Positions 18,415 to 28,769 are shown, counted from the stretch's first letter. The stretch is DNA of 64,000 nucleotides from Acinetobacter sp. WU_MDCI_Axc73 (GCF_025562455.1 NZ_JAHPRO010000002.1:124001-188000); one strand, 5' to 3'. The notes: a model not told the origin generated them from the sequence alone. Program-made: numbers and translations.

Positions 18415-21400
18415 TTGATCTCATCTCACTCAGCCGTGTCTTATCAGCCGATTACCGATATTGAATTTACAGGCTTACATCTGATCGAGGCTTCCGCAGG
18501 CACAGGGAAAACCTTTACTTTATCGAGCCTGATAGTCCGTATTTTTTTGGAAAAATATTTACCCAATCAGGTCATCGCAACTACATTTACCCGTGCAGCA
18601 GCAGCGGAGCTGAAAACTCGAATACGGCTGCGCTTGCAAGAGATGTATCGTGATCTACAAGCCTATCGTGGTTTAACAGAACAAGAGGTTTTAGCACAGG
18701 CCACACAACAAGCTGACCCTTTAATGCAGCATGTATTGCATCATTTTGCGACACGAATTGACTATGCCTGTGAACGTTTAAAACTGGTATTAGATCAATT
18801 GGATGAGCTTTTTGTTGGAACCTTGGACAGTTTTAGTCAAAAGCTATTACGCGAATTTGCATTTGAAAGCGGCAAAATTGAGCGCGCGCAAATTACAGAT
18901 GATGCCAAACGTTATACCCGCCAACTCATTCATGATGTGCTACGTGAATGGATTCAGGTGCAACCGCAAGTATTAATTGATGGTCTGTATAATATTGGCG
19001 CTTTAAAAAGTGTCGATGCGTTTGTGGATCTAGTTGAAAATTCATTGAATTTTACTTCAGCGCAATTTCAGTCGACGCAAATGCCTGTACTGAATTGGGA
19101 GATATTGACTCGATATCAATCTTTTGTACAGCATTCGGATTTGAAAGATTTACAGGCGTATTACGAGCTTGATGGTGAATACTATACCTGCATCAATGGT
19201 ACATCATTTCGAAATGGTGCATTTCATGATCTATTTACTGTGCACTTACCCCAGCTGGCTCAGGTCTTGGCTAGTGAAAATGTCTTACAGATTTTTGATG
19301 CTCCTCTCGCGAGCGCACGTGATGCTGCATTTAAATTTCTGGATAAATTTGAACAGGGTAAAATATTTAAAAAATGTGCTGCCGAGATCAGCGATGGATT
19401 TTATCAACATCCACTAATTCAGCAATGGGTGGAGATCATCCGTGATTTAGGCATCATTCAAGATCAGCTTGAACAATTACAACAGTATTTAAAAGCCTAT
19501 CTGTGTTTGGAGGTCAAACAGCGGTTACCTCAACTACTTCAACAAAAAGGCGAAACCACCTTTTCACAGCAGATCCGTACCCTTGCAGAAGCATTACAAG
19601 GTGAGCAGGGGCAACGCTTTGCGATTTTTGTGCAGGCTCGTTATCCCTTGATTTTGGTGGATGAGTTTCAAGATACCAATCAAGATCAAGATGATATGTT
19701 AGCCAGCATTTGGCGACATCCGCAGCGTTATCAAAAAGGCTGCATGATTATGGTGGGAGATCGTAAACAGGCGATTTATGGCTTTCGCGGTGGCGATATG
19801 CTGACTTTTCTGAAGGCACATCAAGATATTAAAGCCAAGCAAGGGCGAGAATACCAACTCAGTTTTAACCATCGTTCGGTCAAGGAGTTAGTGGAAGTTG
19901 TTGATCATCTATTTCAACAGCAACCTGATTTTGGTGAACTGGTCATTTATGACCCGATTCAGGCTGGTTCACGCGCACATCCTGCGCTGATCGATCAAGG
20001 TCAGCCCAATGTTGCACCTTTACGCTGGTTTATGCTGAGCGATAAATCTAAAGAAGCCGAGCAAGTGGCATGGAAAATCCGTGAATTATTAAATCAGGCT
20101 CAGTCGGGTGATTTATATTTGCAAGCCGAGCAAGCACAGCTTTTAATCGAAGATGATATTGCAGTGCTGTCTAGAAATCATGCTGGGCTGGATGCAGTAC
20201 AGTCTGCTTTGGAATATTTAGGAATTCGAGTTCATCGACCATCACGAAAAAGTGTATTTGATCATCCGATAGCGCAAGATGTTGCTGCTTTACTGACCGC
20301 AATTTTGCATCCTTATGATGAAGCTAAAATTAAACGTGCATTATTAAGCCGTCTCATTGGATTGAATTTAAAGCAACTGGTTGAGCAGGAGCAGACAACA
20401 GAAGGTTTGAGTGCTTATATCGCGACCTTTGATCATTTGCGTGAGCTTTGGTTGCAACAGGGTTTTCTAAGTGTATGGCAAGCCTGTATGAGTCAGTTTA
20501 AAGTCTGGCAAAATCTGGTGGCGCAGCACAGTAAAGACCATGAACGTGATGTGGTGAATTTAAGGCATTTGAGTGAAATTTTAACGCAGCATAATGAACA
20601 TTATCAGGGTGCACAAAACCTCTATCACTGGTATTTAAAACAGCTTCAAGCTCCAAGTCAACGCGATTGGGAAATGGAGCGTAAACTTTCCAGTGAGGCA
20701 GGCATTCAACTGATGACCATTCATCAGTCCAAGGGTCTGGAGTTTAAGATCGTATTTTTATTGGGAGCAGATAAACCCTTTAAAGATCAAAATACGGCGT
20801 TAAATTTTTCAACTATAGATGTTACTCATCCTGAAAATGGACAAGTAACGACGCAGCGTGTGATCGCCATTCAGGATAAACAACGCTTAACTCCTGAAGC
20901 ATTAGCGCAAAATGAGCAGCGCAGTCGTGCCGAACAAAACCGGCTTTGGTATGTGGCATTGACTCGTGCGAGTCATCGCGTCTATGCGATGATGCAGGAT
21001 CAGCAGCAAAAATCACAGGATGCATTGGCATTTTGGAAATATCAATACGGGAATTTTCAGCATTCATTTAGTGCCGATGAACAAGAGTTGGCAGAATGTC
21101 CAGCGCCGTTTAAATCTAAAATCATCCAGCCAAAACTCACCTTACAGGCGCAGCCTTTACCAACGCAGCGTTTCTACCCACGTGGTAAAACCAGTTTTAG
21201 TTATCTTGCGCAACACTTAAAACCGCATCAAATCGCCAGTGACTTGTTGGCTGCACAGGATCAAAAATTAGAGCAAGCCGCAGATGAACAAGATCATTTA
21301 ATCATTGAAAGATCTACGTTCACGCAGCCCATTCACTGGATTCAATATAATTTTCCTAAAGGCACATTGGCTGGGAATTTTTTGCATGAGATTTTTGAAC

Positions 21401-22101
21401 ATGTCGATTTTCAGGATCAAACGGAATGGATCACTGAAATTCGTCGGCGTTTTAAAAACGATTATGGCAGTTTATGGGATCAGCTTTATACCATCTATCA
21501 GCAGGATTTTCCTGAAAATGAAAAGGATGAAAGTCAGCTTTATCAATGGCTGGCAGAGTGGCTGCAACAGGTATTAACCACACCATTACATCAAGGTTTT
21601 CAGCTACAGCAACTGCAAGCAGGTCAGTTTTTATCAGAATGTCCTTTTTATTTGGCACTATCGGATCGTGTACTGGCGATGCGTCGTATTCAGCAATTAT
21701 TTTCGGAATATCAGATCGAAATGCCTGATTTTCTGGAAGCGCAGGCTGCACGTTACTTAAATGGTTCGATTGATTTGATGTATTTTGATGGTTCACAGTT
21801 TCATATTGCCGATTATAAGAGTAATTATCTGGGCAAAGACTTCAATGATTATCGGGCAGATGCAATTCAGCAAAACATGCGCCAGTCCAGTTATTGGTTA
21901 CAGGCCGCACTGTATTTGGTGGCGCTGCATCGTTATTTAAAAGTGAAATTGCAACATTATCAGATTGAACAACATTTAGGTGGCGCAACCTATTTGTATT
22001 TACGTGGCATGAACGGGCACGCTGATCAGGGGTATTATTACTGGCGACCTGATACTGAGTTTATTTTGCGTCTAGATGCGATTTTAGGCTACTTTGATTG
22101 A
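18415..22101 (+). CDS. recB: RecB, helicase-nuclease subunit of exonuclease V
   Basis: A 1228-residue SF1A helicase plus nuclease. Walker A is EASAGTGKTFTL (about 24-35), motif II is LVDEFQDTNQDQ (near 417), motif III GDRKQAIYGFRG (near 447), motif V MTIHQSKGLEF (near 770), and motif VI WYVALTRASHR (near 845). The C-terminal nuclease has GSIDLMYFDGS ... IADYKSNYLG (about 1118-1140), giving the catalytic Asp and Lys of the RecB/AddB nuclease family. The start is a TTG at 18415 with GGAG seven bases upstream. It works with RecC and RecD in double-strand break repair and in degrading linear DNA. Confidence 0.96.
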   Translation: MISSHSAVSYQPITDIEFTGLHLIEASAGTGKTFTLSSLIVRIFLEKYLPNQVIATTFTRAAAAELKTRIRLRLQEMYRDLQAYRGLTEQEVLAQATQQADPLMQHVLHHFATRIDYACERLKLVLDQLDELFVGTLDSFSQKLLREFAFESGKIERAQITDDAKRYTRQLIHDVLREWIQVQPQVLIDGLYNIGALKSVDAFVDLVENSLNFTSAQFQSTQMPVLNWEILTRYQSFVQHSDLKDLQAYYELDGEYYTCINGTSFRNGAFHDLFTVHLPQLAQVLASENVLQIFDAPLASARDAAFKFLDKFEQGKIFKKCAAEISDGFYQHPLIQQWVEIIRDLGIIQDQLEQLQQYLKAYLCLEVKQRLPQLLQQKGETTFSQQIRTLAEALQGEQGQRFAIFVQARYPLILVDEFQDTNQDQDDMLASIWRHPQRYQKGCMIMVGDRKQAIYGFRGGDMLTFLKAHQDIKAKQGREYQLSFNHRSVKELVEVVDHLFQQQPDFGELVIYDPIQAGSRAHPALIDQGQPNVAPLRWFMLSDKSKEAEQVAWKIRELLNQAQSGDLYLQAEQAQLLIEDDIAVLSRNHAGLDAVQSALEYLGIRVHRPSRKSVFDHPIAQDVAALLTAILHPYDEAKIKRALLSRLIGLNLKQLVEQEQTTEGLSAYIATFDHLRELWLQQGFLSVWQACMSQFKVWQNLVAQHSKDHERDVVNLRHLSEILTQHNEHYQGAQNLYHWYLKQLQAPSQRDWEMERKLSSEAGIQLMTIHQSKGLEFKIVFLLGADKPFKDQNTALNFSTIDVTHPENGQVTTQRVIAIQDKQRLTPEALAQNEQRSRAEQNRLWYVALTRASHRVYAMMQDQQQKSQDALAFWKYQYGNFQHSFSADEQELAECPAPFKSKIIQPKLTLQAQPLPTQRFYPRGKTSFSYLAQHLKPHQIASDLLAAQDQKLEQAADEQDHLIIERSTFTQPIHWIQYNFPKGTLAGNFLHEIFEHVDFQDQTEWITEIRRRFKNDYGSLWDQLYTIYQQDFPENEKDESQLYQWLAEWLQQVLTTPLHQGFQLQQLQAGQFLSECPFYLALSDRVLAMRRIQQLFSEYQIEMPDFLEAQAARYLNGSIDLMYFDGSQFHIADYKSNYLGKDFNDYRADAIQQNMRQSSYWLQAALYLVALHRYLKVKLQHYQIEQHLGGATYLYLRGMNGHADQGYYYWRPDTEFILRLDAILGYFD

Positions 22102-22236
22102 GACAGCTTTGGGGAAATGCTTGAGGATGAAATTTAGTTAAAAATGCGGATAATTGATATAAAGTGTTATTAATCAAATTGTTAATTTGTGGGTAAGTGT
22201 GTTAATAAGCTTGTGGAAAAGCTTGAGGATAACTGT

Positions 22237-23997
22237 GTGGAAAAGCAAACAGGTGCTGAAAATGCAGAATTAAAATGGCTGAAAAATTGGAGCGAGTATC
22301 TGGCTCAGGCACCGTTTAATCTCAGGGAGCGCAATTCTGCCGAAATTGCCGAGCTGTTGCAAGCGTTAATTGAGGCAAGTATGCGGGGCGATAGCGGTTT
22401 GGCGATTTCTTCGTCAAATGTTCCTGAGGTAGAGGATTTTATCATTGATGAACAGCAGGCGAGAGCTCAAGTTGCTCCGATGATTTATGACGGTGAATTA
22501 TTGGCTTTGTATCGTTATTGGTCATTGGAACAACGCCTTGCTGATCAAATTGTCCGTTTAAGCACCCAACAGATCCAACCTATTGCGATTGATGCTTATC
22601 TGGATTTATTAACAGATCTACATCAACGTGCTGCATTGCATATGGTCGCGAGTCAAGCGCTGAATATCATTACAGGTGGGCCGGGAACGGGTAAAACCTA
22701 TACACTGGCGCGGATTATTGCGGTTTTAAACCAATCTATTCCAGATATTCGGATTGCAATGGCGGCCCCAACAGGTAAGGCGGCACAGCGGATGCAAGAA
22801 GCCTTACAAGCCTCCTTTAATGATGACAAACTATTAGCCTCAGGTCTGGTCACTGAAACCCTCAAACAGCAAACCACCCAAACCTTGCACCGTTTACTTG
22901 GTCTGGGTCATCGACAGATTCCAAGATTTCATGCCAAACAACCTTTACCTTATGATGTGATCGTGATTGATGAAGCATCCATGCTGGATTTAAAACTCGC
23001 TACCGTGTTACTCGAAGCGGTTCCCCAGAATTGTCGTCTGATTTTATTGGGAGATGCCAAGCAGCTGGCTTCGGTGGATGTTGGCTCAGTACTGGCGGAT
23101 TTACAGCAGGTACCTGAATTAGAGAAACATTTGGTTCATTTGATCAGTAGTCGCCGTTTTAGTGCTGAGGCCAAAATTGGTCAATTGGCAGGATTTATTC
23201 AAAACGTTCAGTTAGATCAATCTGTTGAACAACTTCTACAACAATTTGAACAGCAGATTACTATTCCTGCCACTTTACAAAAAATTGAGCTCACTACTGC
23301 GATGAATGATGTGGTACAGCTTGAGTATTTGCCTGATCAAATCACTGACTTGATGCCTTATTATGAACAATTAATGGCAGGCTTTATGCCTTTTTTGAGA
23401 CAATTAAAAATCTATCAACAGTCAGATTATGCTCAGGAAAATATAAATTTTGTGATCGAAGCCTTTGAACAATATCGTATTTTGGTGGCAATCCGTTTTG
23501 GTGACTTTGGCTTGGAACAAATTAATCTTTATGCTGAACAATGGCTGACTCAACATTTATCCGTTCTATCCGTAGGTGGATGGTATATTGGTCGTCCTGT
23601 GATGATGACTTATAATGATTATCAACTGGGCATTTCCAATGGCGATATTGGATTATGTTTTCGTCACCGTACCGATCCTGAACAATTTGAAGTATATTTC
23701 CCAAGTTTGAATCTCTGGATTGCTGCACATCGCTTACCGAAAAATATTCAGACCGCCTTCGCTTTAACGATACACAAATCACAAGGCTCAGAATTTGCCC
23801 ATACGGCTGTGGTATTTGATCATTCCGCAGAAAAATTACTCAGCCAAGAACTGATTTATACCGCGATTACTCGCGCCAAAAAAGTGGTGAGCTTACTGGT
23901 TGATCGAATTGCGTGGAGTAAAGCTTTAACTGTAAAAACCACCAGAATAAGTGGATTGCTAAGAAAAATTAATAAAAATTTAGCATTATTAAGTTAG
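22237..23997 (+). CDS. recD: RecD, fast helicase subunit of exonuclease V
   Basis: An SF1B 5'-3' helicase with Walker A ITGGPGTGKTYTLARI (about residues 146-161), motif Ia AAPTGKAAQRMQE, motif II VIVIDEASMLDL, motif III LGDAKQLASVDVG, motif V LTIHKSQGSEF (about 512) and motif VI YTAITRAKK. I place the start at GTG 22237, which has a GAGG eight bases upstream, giving 586 residues; the longest frame begins at GTG 22189, where there is no ribosome site. The stretch just before the start repeats the unit CTTGTGGAAAAGC / CTGTGTGGAAAAGC imperfectly. It lies 135 bases after recB. Confidence 0.94.
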   Translation: MEKQTGAENAELKWLKNWSEYLAQAPFNLRERNSAEIAELLQALIEASMRGDSGLAISSSNVPEVEDFIIDEQQARAQVAPMIYDGELLALYRYWSLEQRLADQIVRLSTQQIQPIAIDAYLDLLTDLHQRAALHMVASQALNIITGGPGTGKTYTLARIIAVLNQSIPDIRIAMAAPTGKAAQRMQEALQASFNDDKLLASGLVTETLKQQTTQTLHRLLGLGHRQIPRFHAKQPLPYDVIVIDEASMLDLKLATVLLEAVPQNCRLILLGDAKQLASVDVGSVLADLQQVPELEKHLVHLISSRRFSAEAKIGQLAGFIQNVQLDQSVEQLLQQFEQQITIPATLQKIELTTAMNDVVQLEYLPDQITDLMPYYEQLMAGFMPFLRQLKIYQQSDYAQENINFVIEAFEQYRILVAIRFGDFGLEQINLYAEQWLTQHLSVLSVGGWYIGRPVMMTYNDYQLGISNGDIGLCFRHRTDPEQFEVYFPSLNLWIAAHRLPKNIQTAFALTIHKSQGSEFAHTAVVFDHSAEKLLSQELIYTAITRAKKVVSLLVDRIAWSKALTVKTTRISGLLRKINKNLALLS

Positions 23998-24085
23998 TCT
24001 TTCTGGTAGACAGACCTGTACGAAAATGCTTACACGGTTTCGAGAAATTTGCGGATAGAGCATCAGGCTTTTTTTTGAGATCATA

Positions 24086-24241
24086 GTTTTGCACAAAAAG
24101 CTCAGCAAGGAATGCTGAGAAAATCGCAAAACAATAACTATAAAGTTGAAAAACAGCGAACTTACAGTGAAGTAAGTGATAAGCGAGGAAACTTACAGCC
24201 GCTAAGCCTTGTAGTTTTGGGAGAGACTACAAGGCTTTTTT
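24086..24241 (+). ncRNA. Candidate structured small RNA downstream of recD
   Basis: This gene-free stretch contains, in order, a nested hairpin (outer arms GTTTTGC 24086-24092 and GCAAAAC 24126-24132; inner arms CTCAGCA 24101-24107 and TGCTGAG 24113-24119), a second hairpin (ACTTAC 24160-24165 / GTAAGT 24172-24177), and a perfect 12-bp terminator stem followed by T's. Such a chain of stems ending in an intrinsic terminator is how bacterial small RNAs look. I see no clear sigma-70 promoter, so it may be processed from the 3' end of the recBCD transcript. I do not recognise the family. Confidence 0.45.
24204..24241 (+). terminator. Strong intrinsic terminator (recD region / candidate sRNA)
   Basis: AAGCCTTGTAGT and ACTACAAGGCTT form a perfect 12-bp stem with a 10-base loop, followed on the plus strand by TTTTTATT. 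Confidence 0.9.
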
Positions 24242-24365
24242 ATTGCCTTTTATTTGCTTTAAAGTGATCAAAATTTAAATAAAAAATACAGAATATTACA
24301 AATAGTTAGCATAAATCATGGATGATTAAAGACCCTCAAATATTGCGTCAGTTTTTGCTTACATA

Positions 24366-24562
24366 TTGATACGTAAAATACTACTTTTCTACATAATGAG
24401 TTGTGGCAAAATGACAAGTGTAGGAACGAATGATGTCTAGCTTGTATATACATCATGAAGTAAAGGGTTGTAAAACCTTGAGACAACAATAAAATAAAAC
24501 AATAACGATTTAAAATAAAAATACAGCGCAAAAGAGCCCAAGTTATGCTTGGGCTTCTTTTT
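24366..24562 (+). ncRNA. Candidate small RNA with its own promoter and terminator
   Basis: TTGATA (24366-24371) and TACATA (24390-24395), spaced 18 bases, make a plausible sigma-70 promoter. A transcript from about 24402 would run about 160 nt to a perfect terminator at 24534-24558. The span has no convincing protein-coding frame: the only plus-strand ATG frame nearby is 9 codons, and the minus-strand 71-codon frame has no ribosome site. Short stems such as GATGT...ACATC (24432-24453) and GTTGT...ACAAC can form. The family is unknown to me. It may alternatively be only the leader of an unidentified transcript. Confidence 0.4.
24532..24560. terminator. Intrinsic terminator between candidate sRNA and the serine hydrolase gene
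   Basis: AGCCCAAG and CTTGGGCT form a perfect 8-bp stem with the loop TTATG, followed on the plus strand by TCTTTTTG. On the minus strand it lies just after the stop of the serine hydrolase gene and is followed by TTTTGCG, so it may work in both directions. Confidence 0.85.
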
Positions 24563-24564
24563 GT

Positions 24565-25878
24565 CTAAATGGCTTGTAGCCACTCCTGTTCAGTTTGACC
24601 TGAACCAAAAAGTGAACGACGCGATTGCTTTGGAATTTGCGGACATTGCCTTGAGATTTGGTAAAGTACCTTTGCTAAAGCAGGTAGATGGGTACCAATC
24701 ACCGACTTTCCTGTGGTCAAAAATGACACGCTAATATCGCGCTCAGGATCGGCCCAACACAAAATATTGGAAAAACCGATATGACCAAAGGCTTGTCCTG
24801 TTTGGGGGCCAAATAATCCTACAGGATTACTTCCAAGCATTGGACCAAGTGCATAACGCATTGGGGCGAGTAAGGTGCGATCCAGACTGGTTACTGAAGT
24901 AGGTAAGGTCGCCCGAAATACGGTGCGGGGACTCATGATTTGCTTGCCTTGATATCGACCACCGCTCAACAACATTTCAAAGAAGCGACCTGCTTGTTCA
25001 GCACTGGTATAGATATTGCCAGCGGGACAAATGGTGTCCATAAAACGTGTGTCATTGGTCACATCGACTGCCAGTTGTAAACCGCCACCGAGCACATGAT
25101 TGAGATAATGATCCGTGCCCAAACGTGGATGTAAGCCTGTCGGATAATTCAACGCCACTTGGTCGCGATATTTAGAGTCTAGGCCATAATTAAAAAATGG
25201 CATATTCATTGGTTTTTCGATAGTTTCATGTAGAAAACTGCGAAGATCCTGACCAGTCACACGTTCAATCAATTCGCCTAAAATATAGCCTGCAGTGACA
25301 GCATGATAAGCCAGACGCGAACCTGAAACGGAAACTGGCTTGGCTGAATACAATCGTTTTAAAATTTCATCTTTATTGAATAGTAATTCGGGTGTTACCT
25401 CGCCTTCAATTTTTGGAATACCGCCACGATGTGACAGTAAATGGAAGATAGTGGTGCGGCGTTTACCATGTGCGGCATATTCAGGAATGTAATAACTAAT
25501 CGGGTCAAGTAAATTAATTTCGCCTTGTTCATCCAGCATATGGATCAGCATTGCTGTGACTATTTTTGAGGCTGAAAATAGGCAGACAGGCGTATCCGGT
25601 GAGCCGATTTTTGCCGTGTTAATTAATCCCTGCGTTGAATTGCCAGAGGCATAGCCTAGACTACGGTTGAGTAAAATCTGTCCTTTGCGCCGTAAACAAA
25701 AACTGATGAATGGATAATTTCCAGTTTTATAAGCACCTTCTACACTTTTCCATATTTTTTGTCGTTGTTGCTCGGTCATTGCCCCTTGTTCTGGATGGAC
25801 TTCATCCTGTTGTTTCATTACAGCAGCAAGATCATGGGGTACAAAACACGTGTTGGTTGATAATAATTTCACAGGCAT
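24565..25878 (-). CDS. Serine hydrolase of the beta-lactamase class C / esterase EstB family
   Basis: A 437-residue protein with the penicillin-binding fold. The nucleophile motif S-x-x-K is CLFSASKIV (about residues 101-109), the second catalytic element is the Tyr of YHAVTAGY (about 190), and HIGFSN near residue 378 stands in for the KTG box. There is no signal peptide, so it is probably cytosolic. The family includes esterases, lipases and D-aminopeptidases; true beta-lactamase activity is unlikely, since class C enzymes are periplasmic and have KTG. The substrate is unknown. Its upstream region is shared with the divergent rpsO promoter. Confidence 0.85.
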   Translation of the reverse strand: MPVKLLSTNTCFVPHDLAAVMKQQDEVHPEQGAMTEQQRQKIWKSVEGAYKTGNYPFISFCLRRKGQILLNRSLGYASGNSTQGLINTAKIGSPDTPVCLFSASKIVTAMLIHMLDEQGEINLLDPISYYIPEYAAHGKRRTTIFHLLSHRGGIPKIEGEVTPELLFNKDEILKRLYSAKPVSVSGSRLAYHAVTAGYILGELIERVTGQDLRSFLHETIEKPMNMPFFNYGLDSKYRDQVALNYPTGLHPRLGTDHYLNHVLGGGLQLAVDVTNDTRFMDTICPAGNIYTSAEQAGRFFEMLLSGGRYQGKQIMSPRTVFRATLPTSVTSLDRTLLAPMRYALGPMLGSNPVGLFGPQTGQAFGHIGFSNILCWADPERDISVSFLTTGKSVIGTHLPALAKVLYQISRQCPQIPKQSRRSLFGSGQTEQEWLQAI

Positions 25879-26008
25879 TCCATGCTTTTCTTTTTATATC
25901 AGATTAGTGTGTAGCGTTATAAGACAAATGTCAGTGTCCAAAATGACGAGCATGCCTGTGTAATGTGCAATGAAATACTGATCGTGGATAAGCAACATGA
26001 TTTAAGAA

Positions 26009-26037
26009 TTGTCAATTCAACCTGAATCCTTTAAAAT
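26009..26037 (+). promoter_or_regulatory. Sigma-70 promoter of rpsO
   Basis: TTGTCA (26009-26014) and TAAAAT (26032-26037) are spaced by 17 bases, a strong match to the consensus. The leader to the rpsO ATG is about 100 bases and contains a CTGC...GCAG stem around 26045-26066, in the place where S15 autoregulatory leaders occur in other bacteria. Confidence 0.75.
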
Positions 26038-26141
26038 ACGACACTGCTGTAGTGATGCACGGCAGTCAATTGGTTTGAGGTTTTCTTTGAATCCATTGAT
26101 CAGTATCAATTTATTTTATTTAAGCATCTCGGAGAAATCGA

Positions 26142-26411
26142 ATGGCTTTAACTAATACAGATCGCGCAGAGATCATCGCTAAATTTGCTCGTGCTGAAAA
26201 TGACACTGGTTCACCAGAAGTACAAGTTGCTCTTTTGACTGCACAAATCAATGATTTGCAAGGTCATTTTAAAGAACACAAACACGACCACCATAGCCGT
26301 CGCGGTCTAATCCGTATGGTTAACCAACGTCGTAAATTACTTGACTACTTAAATGGTAAAGACCATGGTCGTTATGTAAGCTTGATCAGCGAATTAGGTT
26401 TACGTCGTTAA
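26142..26411 (+). CDS. rpsO: 30S ribosomal protein S15
   Basis: The 89-residue S15, full length. Typical segments are [34 protein letters not shown] and the C-terminal [24 protein letters not shown]. It binds 16S rRNA helices 20-22 early in small-subunit assembly. An AGGAG-like site (CTCGGAGAAATCG) precedes the ATG. It is followed by pnp, the conserved rpsO-pnp arrangement. Confidence 0.99.
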   Translation: MALTNTDRAEIIAKFARAENDTGSPEVQVALLTAQINDLQGHFKEHKHDHHSRRGLIRMVNQRRKLLDYLNGKDHGRYVSLISELGLRR

Positions 26412-26506
26412 TTCGATTTATGCTTTATTTTCGGTATTGTGCATGATTGTGTGTTTTAGTGCTGGAAACAAAGTATCGTTTAGTGCAGGGCATTAGACGA
26501 ATCTAG

Positions 26507-26530
26507 GAAGGGGCGAATGTTCGCTCCTTC
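26507..26530 (+). terminator. Stem-loop between rpsO and pnp
   Basis: GAAGGGGCGAA pairs with TTCGCTCCTTC (one G-T pair) around a tight loop, followed by a modest T-rich stretch. It is probably a partial terminator or processing hairpin, as at the rpsO-pnp junction of E. coli, allowing some readthrough into pnp. Confidence 0.7.
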
Positions 26531-26675
26531 TTTGTGTTTATTCTCTAGTGAGGTCGGCTTCTAAGCTTTGTCATTGACCATTGTTTGTAATCATCTGATC
26601 GCAATGGTTTGAATGCCAAACCTTAGGGGTCTCCACTAGAATAATTGTTCAAAAAGAACTAGGAAAATATAATAC

Positions 26676-28769
26676 ATGTCAATGTTTAATATCGTTCGTA
26701 AAGAATTTCAATTCGGTCAGCATCAAGTTGTTTTAGAAACAGGCCGTGTGGCACGTCAAGCAAATACTGTATTAATCACTATGGGCGGTGTAACGGTACT
26801 TGTTGCCGTAGTTGCTCAACCTAAAGCGAAAGCAGGTCAAGACTTTTTTCCACTGACTGTAAACTATCAAGAGAAACAATATGCTGCTGGCCGTATTCCC
26901 GGTGGTTATGGCAAGCGTGAAGGACGTGCATCTGAAGCTGAAACACTGATTTCACGTTTGATTGACCGTCCAATCCGTCCATTGTTCCCAGAAGGTTACT
27001 TCAACGAAATCCAAGTCACTGCAACAGTGGTTTCTTCTGACAAAACTATGGATGCAGATATTGCTGCCATGTTGGGTACATCTGCTGCATTATCCATTGC
27101 GGGTACACCATTCCGTGGTCCTATCGGCGGTGCGCGTGTTGGTCTGATCAATGGCGAATATGTTTTAAACCCAAACTTTGAGCAATTGGCTCAGTCTGAT
27201 CTTGATCTTGTTGTTGCAGGTACAGAAGCTGCAGTACTCATGGTTGAATCTGAAGCGAAAGAGCTGTCAGAAGATCAAATGCTTGGCGCTGTTTTGTTTG
27301 GTCATGATGAGATGCAAATCGCCATTCAAGCGATTAAAGAATTTGCTGCTGCTGCGGGTGCAGTTGAGTCAACTTGGGTTGCACCAAGCAAAAATGAAAC
27401 TTTACTTGAGCAATTGAAAGCTGCATTTGAAGCTAAAATTTCTGAAGCTTATACCATTGCGGTGAAACAAGATCGTTATGCAGCGCTTGATGCATTGTAT
27501 GCAGAAGCGGTTGCCCAATTTGTTCCTGAAAATGACGAAACAGGCATTGCAGACGAAGTCAATGAGCTATTTGAAGATTTGAAATACCGTACGGTGCGTG
27601 ACAATATTTTGTCAGGTAAACCACGTATCGATGGTCGTGATACCAAAACGGTTCGTGGAATCGATGTACAAGTGGGTGTGTTAGAACGTGCTCATGGTTC
27701 AGCATTGTTTACTCGTGGTGAAACTCAGGCATTGGTCACAACCACTTTGGGTAATACCCGCGATGCGTTGATGGTGGACACACTTGCAGGAACTAAAACT
27801 GACAACTTTATGTTGCACTATAACTTCCCTGCATATTCTGTCGGTGAAACAGGTCGTGAATCTGGTCCGAAACGCCGTGAAATCGGTCATGGTCGTTTAG
27901 CGCGTCGTGGTGTACAGGCAGTATTGCCGGCAGCAGATCGCTTCCCATACGTGATTCGTATCGTATCTGACATTACTGAATCAAATGGTTCATCTTCAAT
28001 GGCTTCTGTTTGTGGTGCTTCATTGTCATTGATGGATGCAGGTGTACCATTAAAAGCACCAGTTGCTGGTATCGCGATGGGTCTAGTGAAAGAAGGTGAG
28101 CGCTTTGCCGTACTTTCGGATATCTTGGGTGACGAAGATCACTTGGGTGATATGGACTTTAAAGTGGCAGGTTCTGCTAACGGTATCACTGCATTGCAAA
28201 TGGATATCAAGATCGAAGGGATTACTGAAGAGATCATGGAAGTTGCATTGAATCAGGCTTATGCAGGTCGTATGCATATCCTCAATGAAATGAACAAAGT
28301 CATTTCTCGTGCGCGTCCAGAAATTTCAATGTTTGCACCGACCTTTGAAGTTATTACCATTAATCCAGACAAGATCCGTGATGTGATTGGTAAAGGTGGT
28401 GCGACGATTCGTCAAATTACTGAAGAAACCAAAGCAGCGATTGATATCGAAGACAACGGTACGGTACGCGTATTTGGTGAATCTAAAGCTGCTGCACGTG
28501 CTGCTATTGCCAAAATTCAAGCGTTAACGGCTGAAGTTGAACCAGGCAAGATCTATGATGGTAAAGTGATTCGTATCGTTGAGTTCGGTGCATTTGTAAA
28601 CATTATGCCGGGTACTGATGGTTTACTTCACATCTCTCAAATTTCAAATGAACGTGTTGCTAATGTGACTGACGTATTGAAAGAAGGCCAGGAAGTCAAA
28701 GTTCAGGTTGCTGATGTCGATAACCGTGGTCGTATTAAACTGACGATGAAAGACATTGAACAGGCTTAA
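26676..28769 (+). CDS. pnp: Polynucleotide phosphorylase
   Basis: A 697-residue PNPase with the full domain order: RNase PH domain 1 (1-140), helical linker, RNase PH domain 2 (about 315-540; [13 protein letters not shown], then [17 protein letters not shown]), KH domain ([12 protein letters not shown], about 569-580) and S1 domain (about 620-692; [24 protein letters not shown] pattern). It degrades RNA by 3'-5' phosphorolysis and is a core of the degradosome. ATG is preceded by AGGAAA. The long intergenic leader (about 260 bases) may include an RNase III-sensitive stem for autoregulation, as in E. coli, but I did not identify it firmly. Confidence 0.98.
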   Translation: MSMFNIVRKEFQFGQHQVVLETGRVARQANTVLITMGGVTVLVAVVAQPKAKAGQDFFPLTVNYQEKQYAAGRIPGGYGKREGRASEAETLISRLIDRPIRPLFPEGYFNEIQVTATVVSSDKTMDADIAAMLGTSAALSIAGTPFRGPIGGARVGLINGEYVLNPNFEQLAQSDLDLVVAGTEAAVLMVESEAKELSEDQMLGAVLFGHDEMQIAIQAIKEFAAAAGAVESTWVAPSKNETLLEQLKAAFEAKISEAYTIAVKQDRYAALDALYAEAVAQFVPENDETGIADEVNELFEDLKYRTVRDNILSGKPRIDGRDTKTVRGIDVQVGVLERAHGSALFTRGETQALVTTTLGNTRDALMVDTLAGTKTDNFMLHYNFPAYSVGETGRESGPKRREIGHGRLARRGVQAVLPAADRFPYVIRIVSDITESNGSSSMASVCGASLSLMDAGVPLKAPVAGIAMGLVKEGERFAVLSDILGDEDHLGDMDFKVAGSANGITALQMDIKIEGITEEIMEVALNQAYAGRMHILNEMNKVISRARPEISMFAPTFEVITINPDKIRDVIGKGGATIRQITEETKAAIDIEDNGTVRVFGESKAAARAAIAKIQALTAEVEPGKIYDGKVIRIVEFGAFVNIMPGTDGLLHISQISNERVANVTDVLKEGQEVKVQVADVDNRGRIKLTMKDIEQA

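Noticed and set aside
24316..24531. A 71-codon minus-strand frame in the spacer after recD
   Set aside because: No ribosome site, low-complexity composition, and it overlaps the plus-strand small RNA candidate.
24565..25878. Class C beta-lactamase
   Set aside because: The SxxK motif is present but there is no signal peptide and no KTG box, so an esterase-like hydrolase is more likely.
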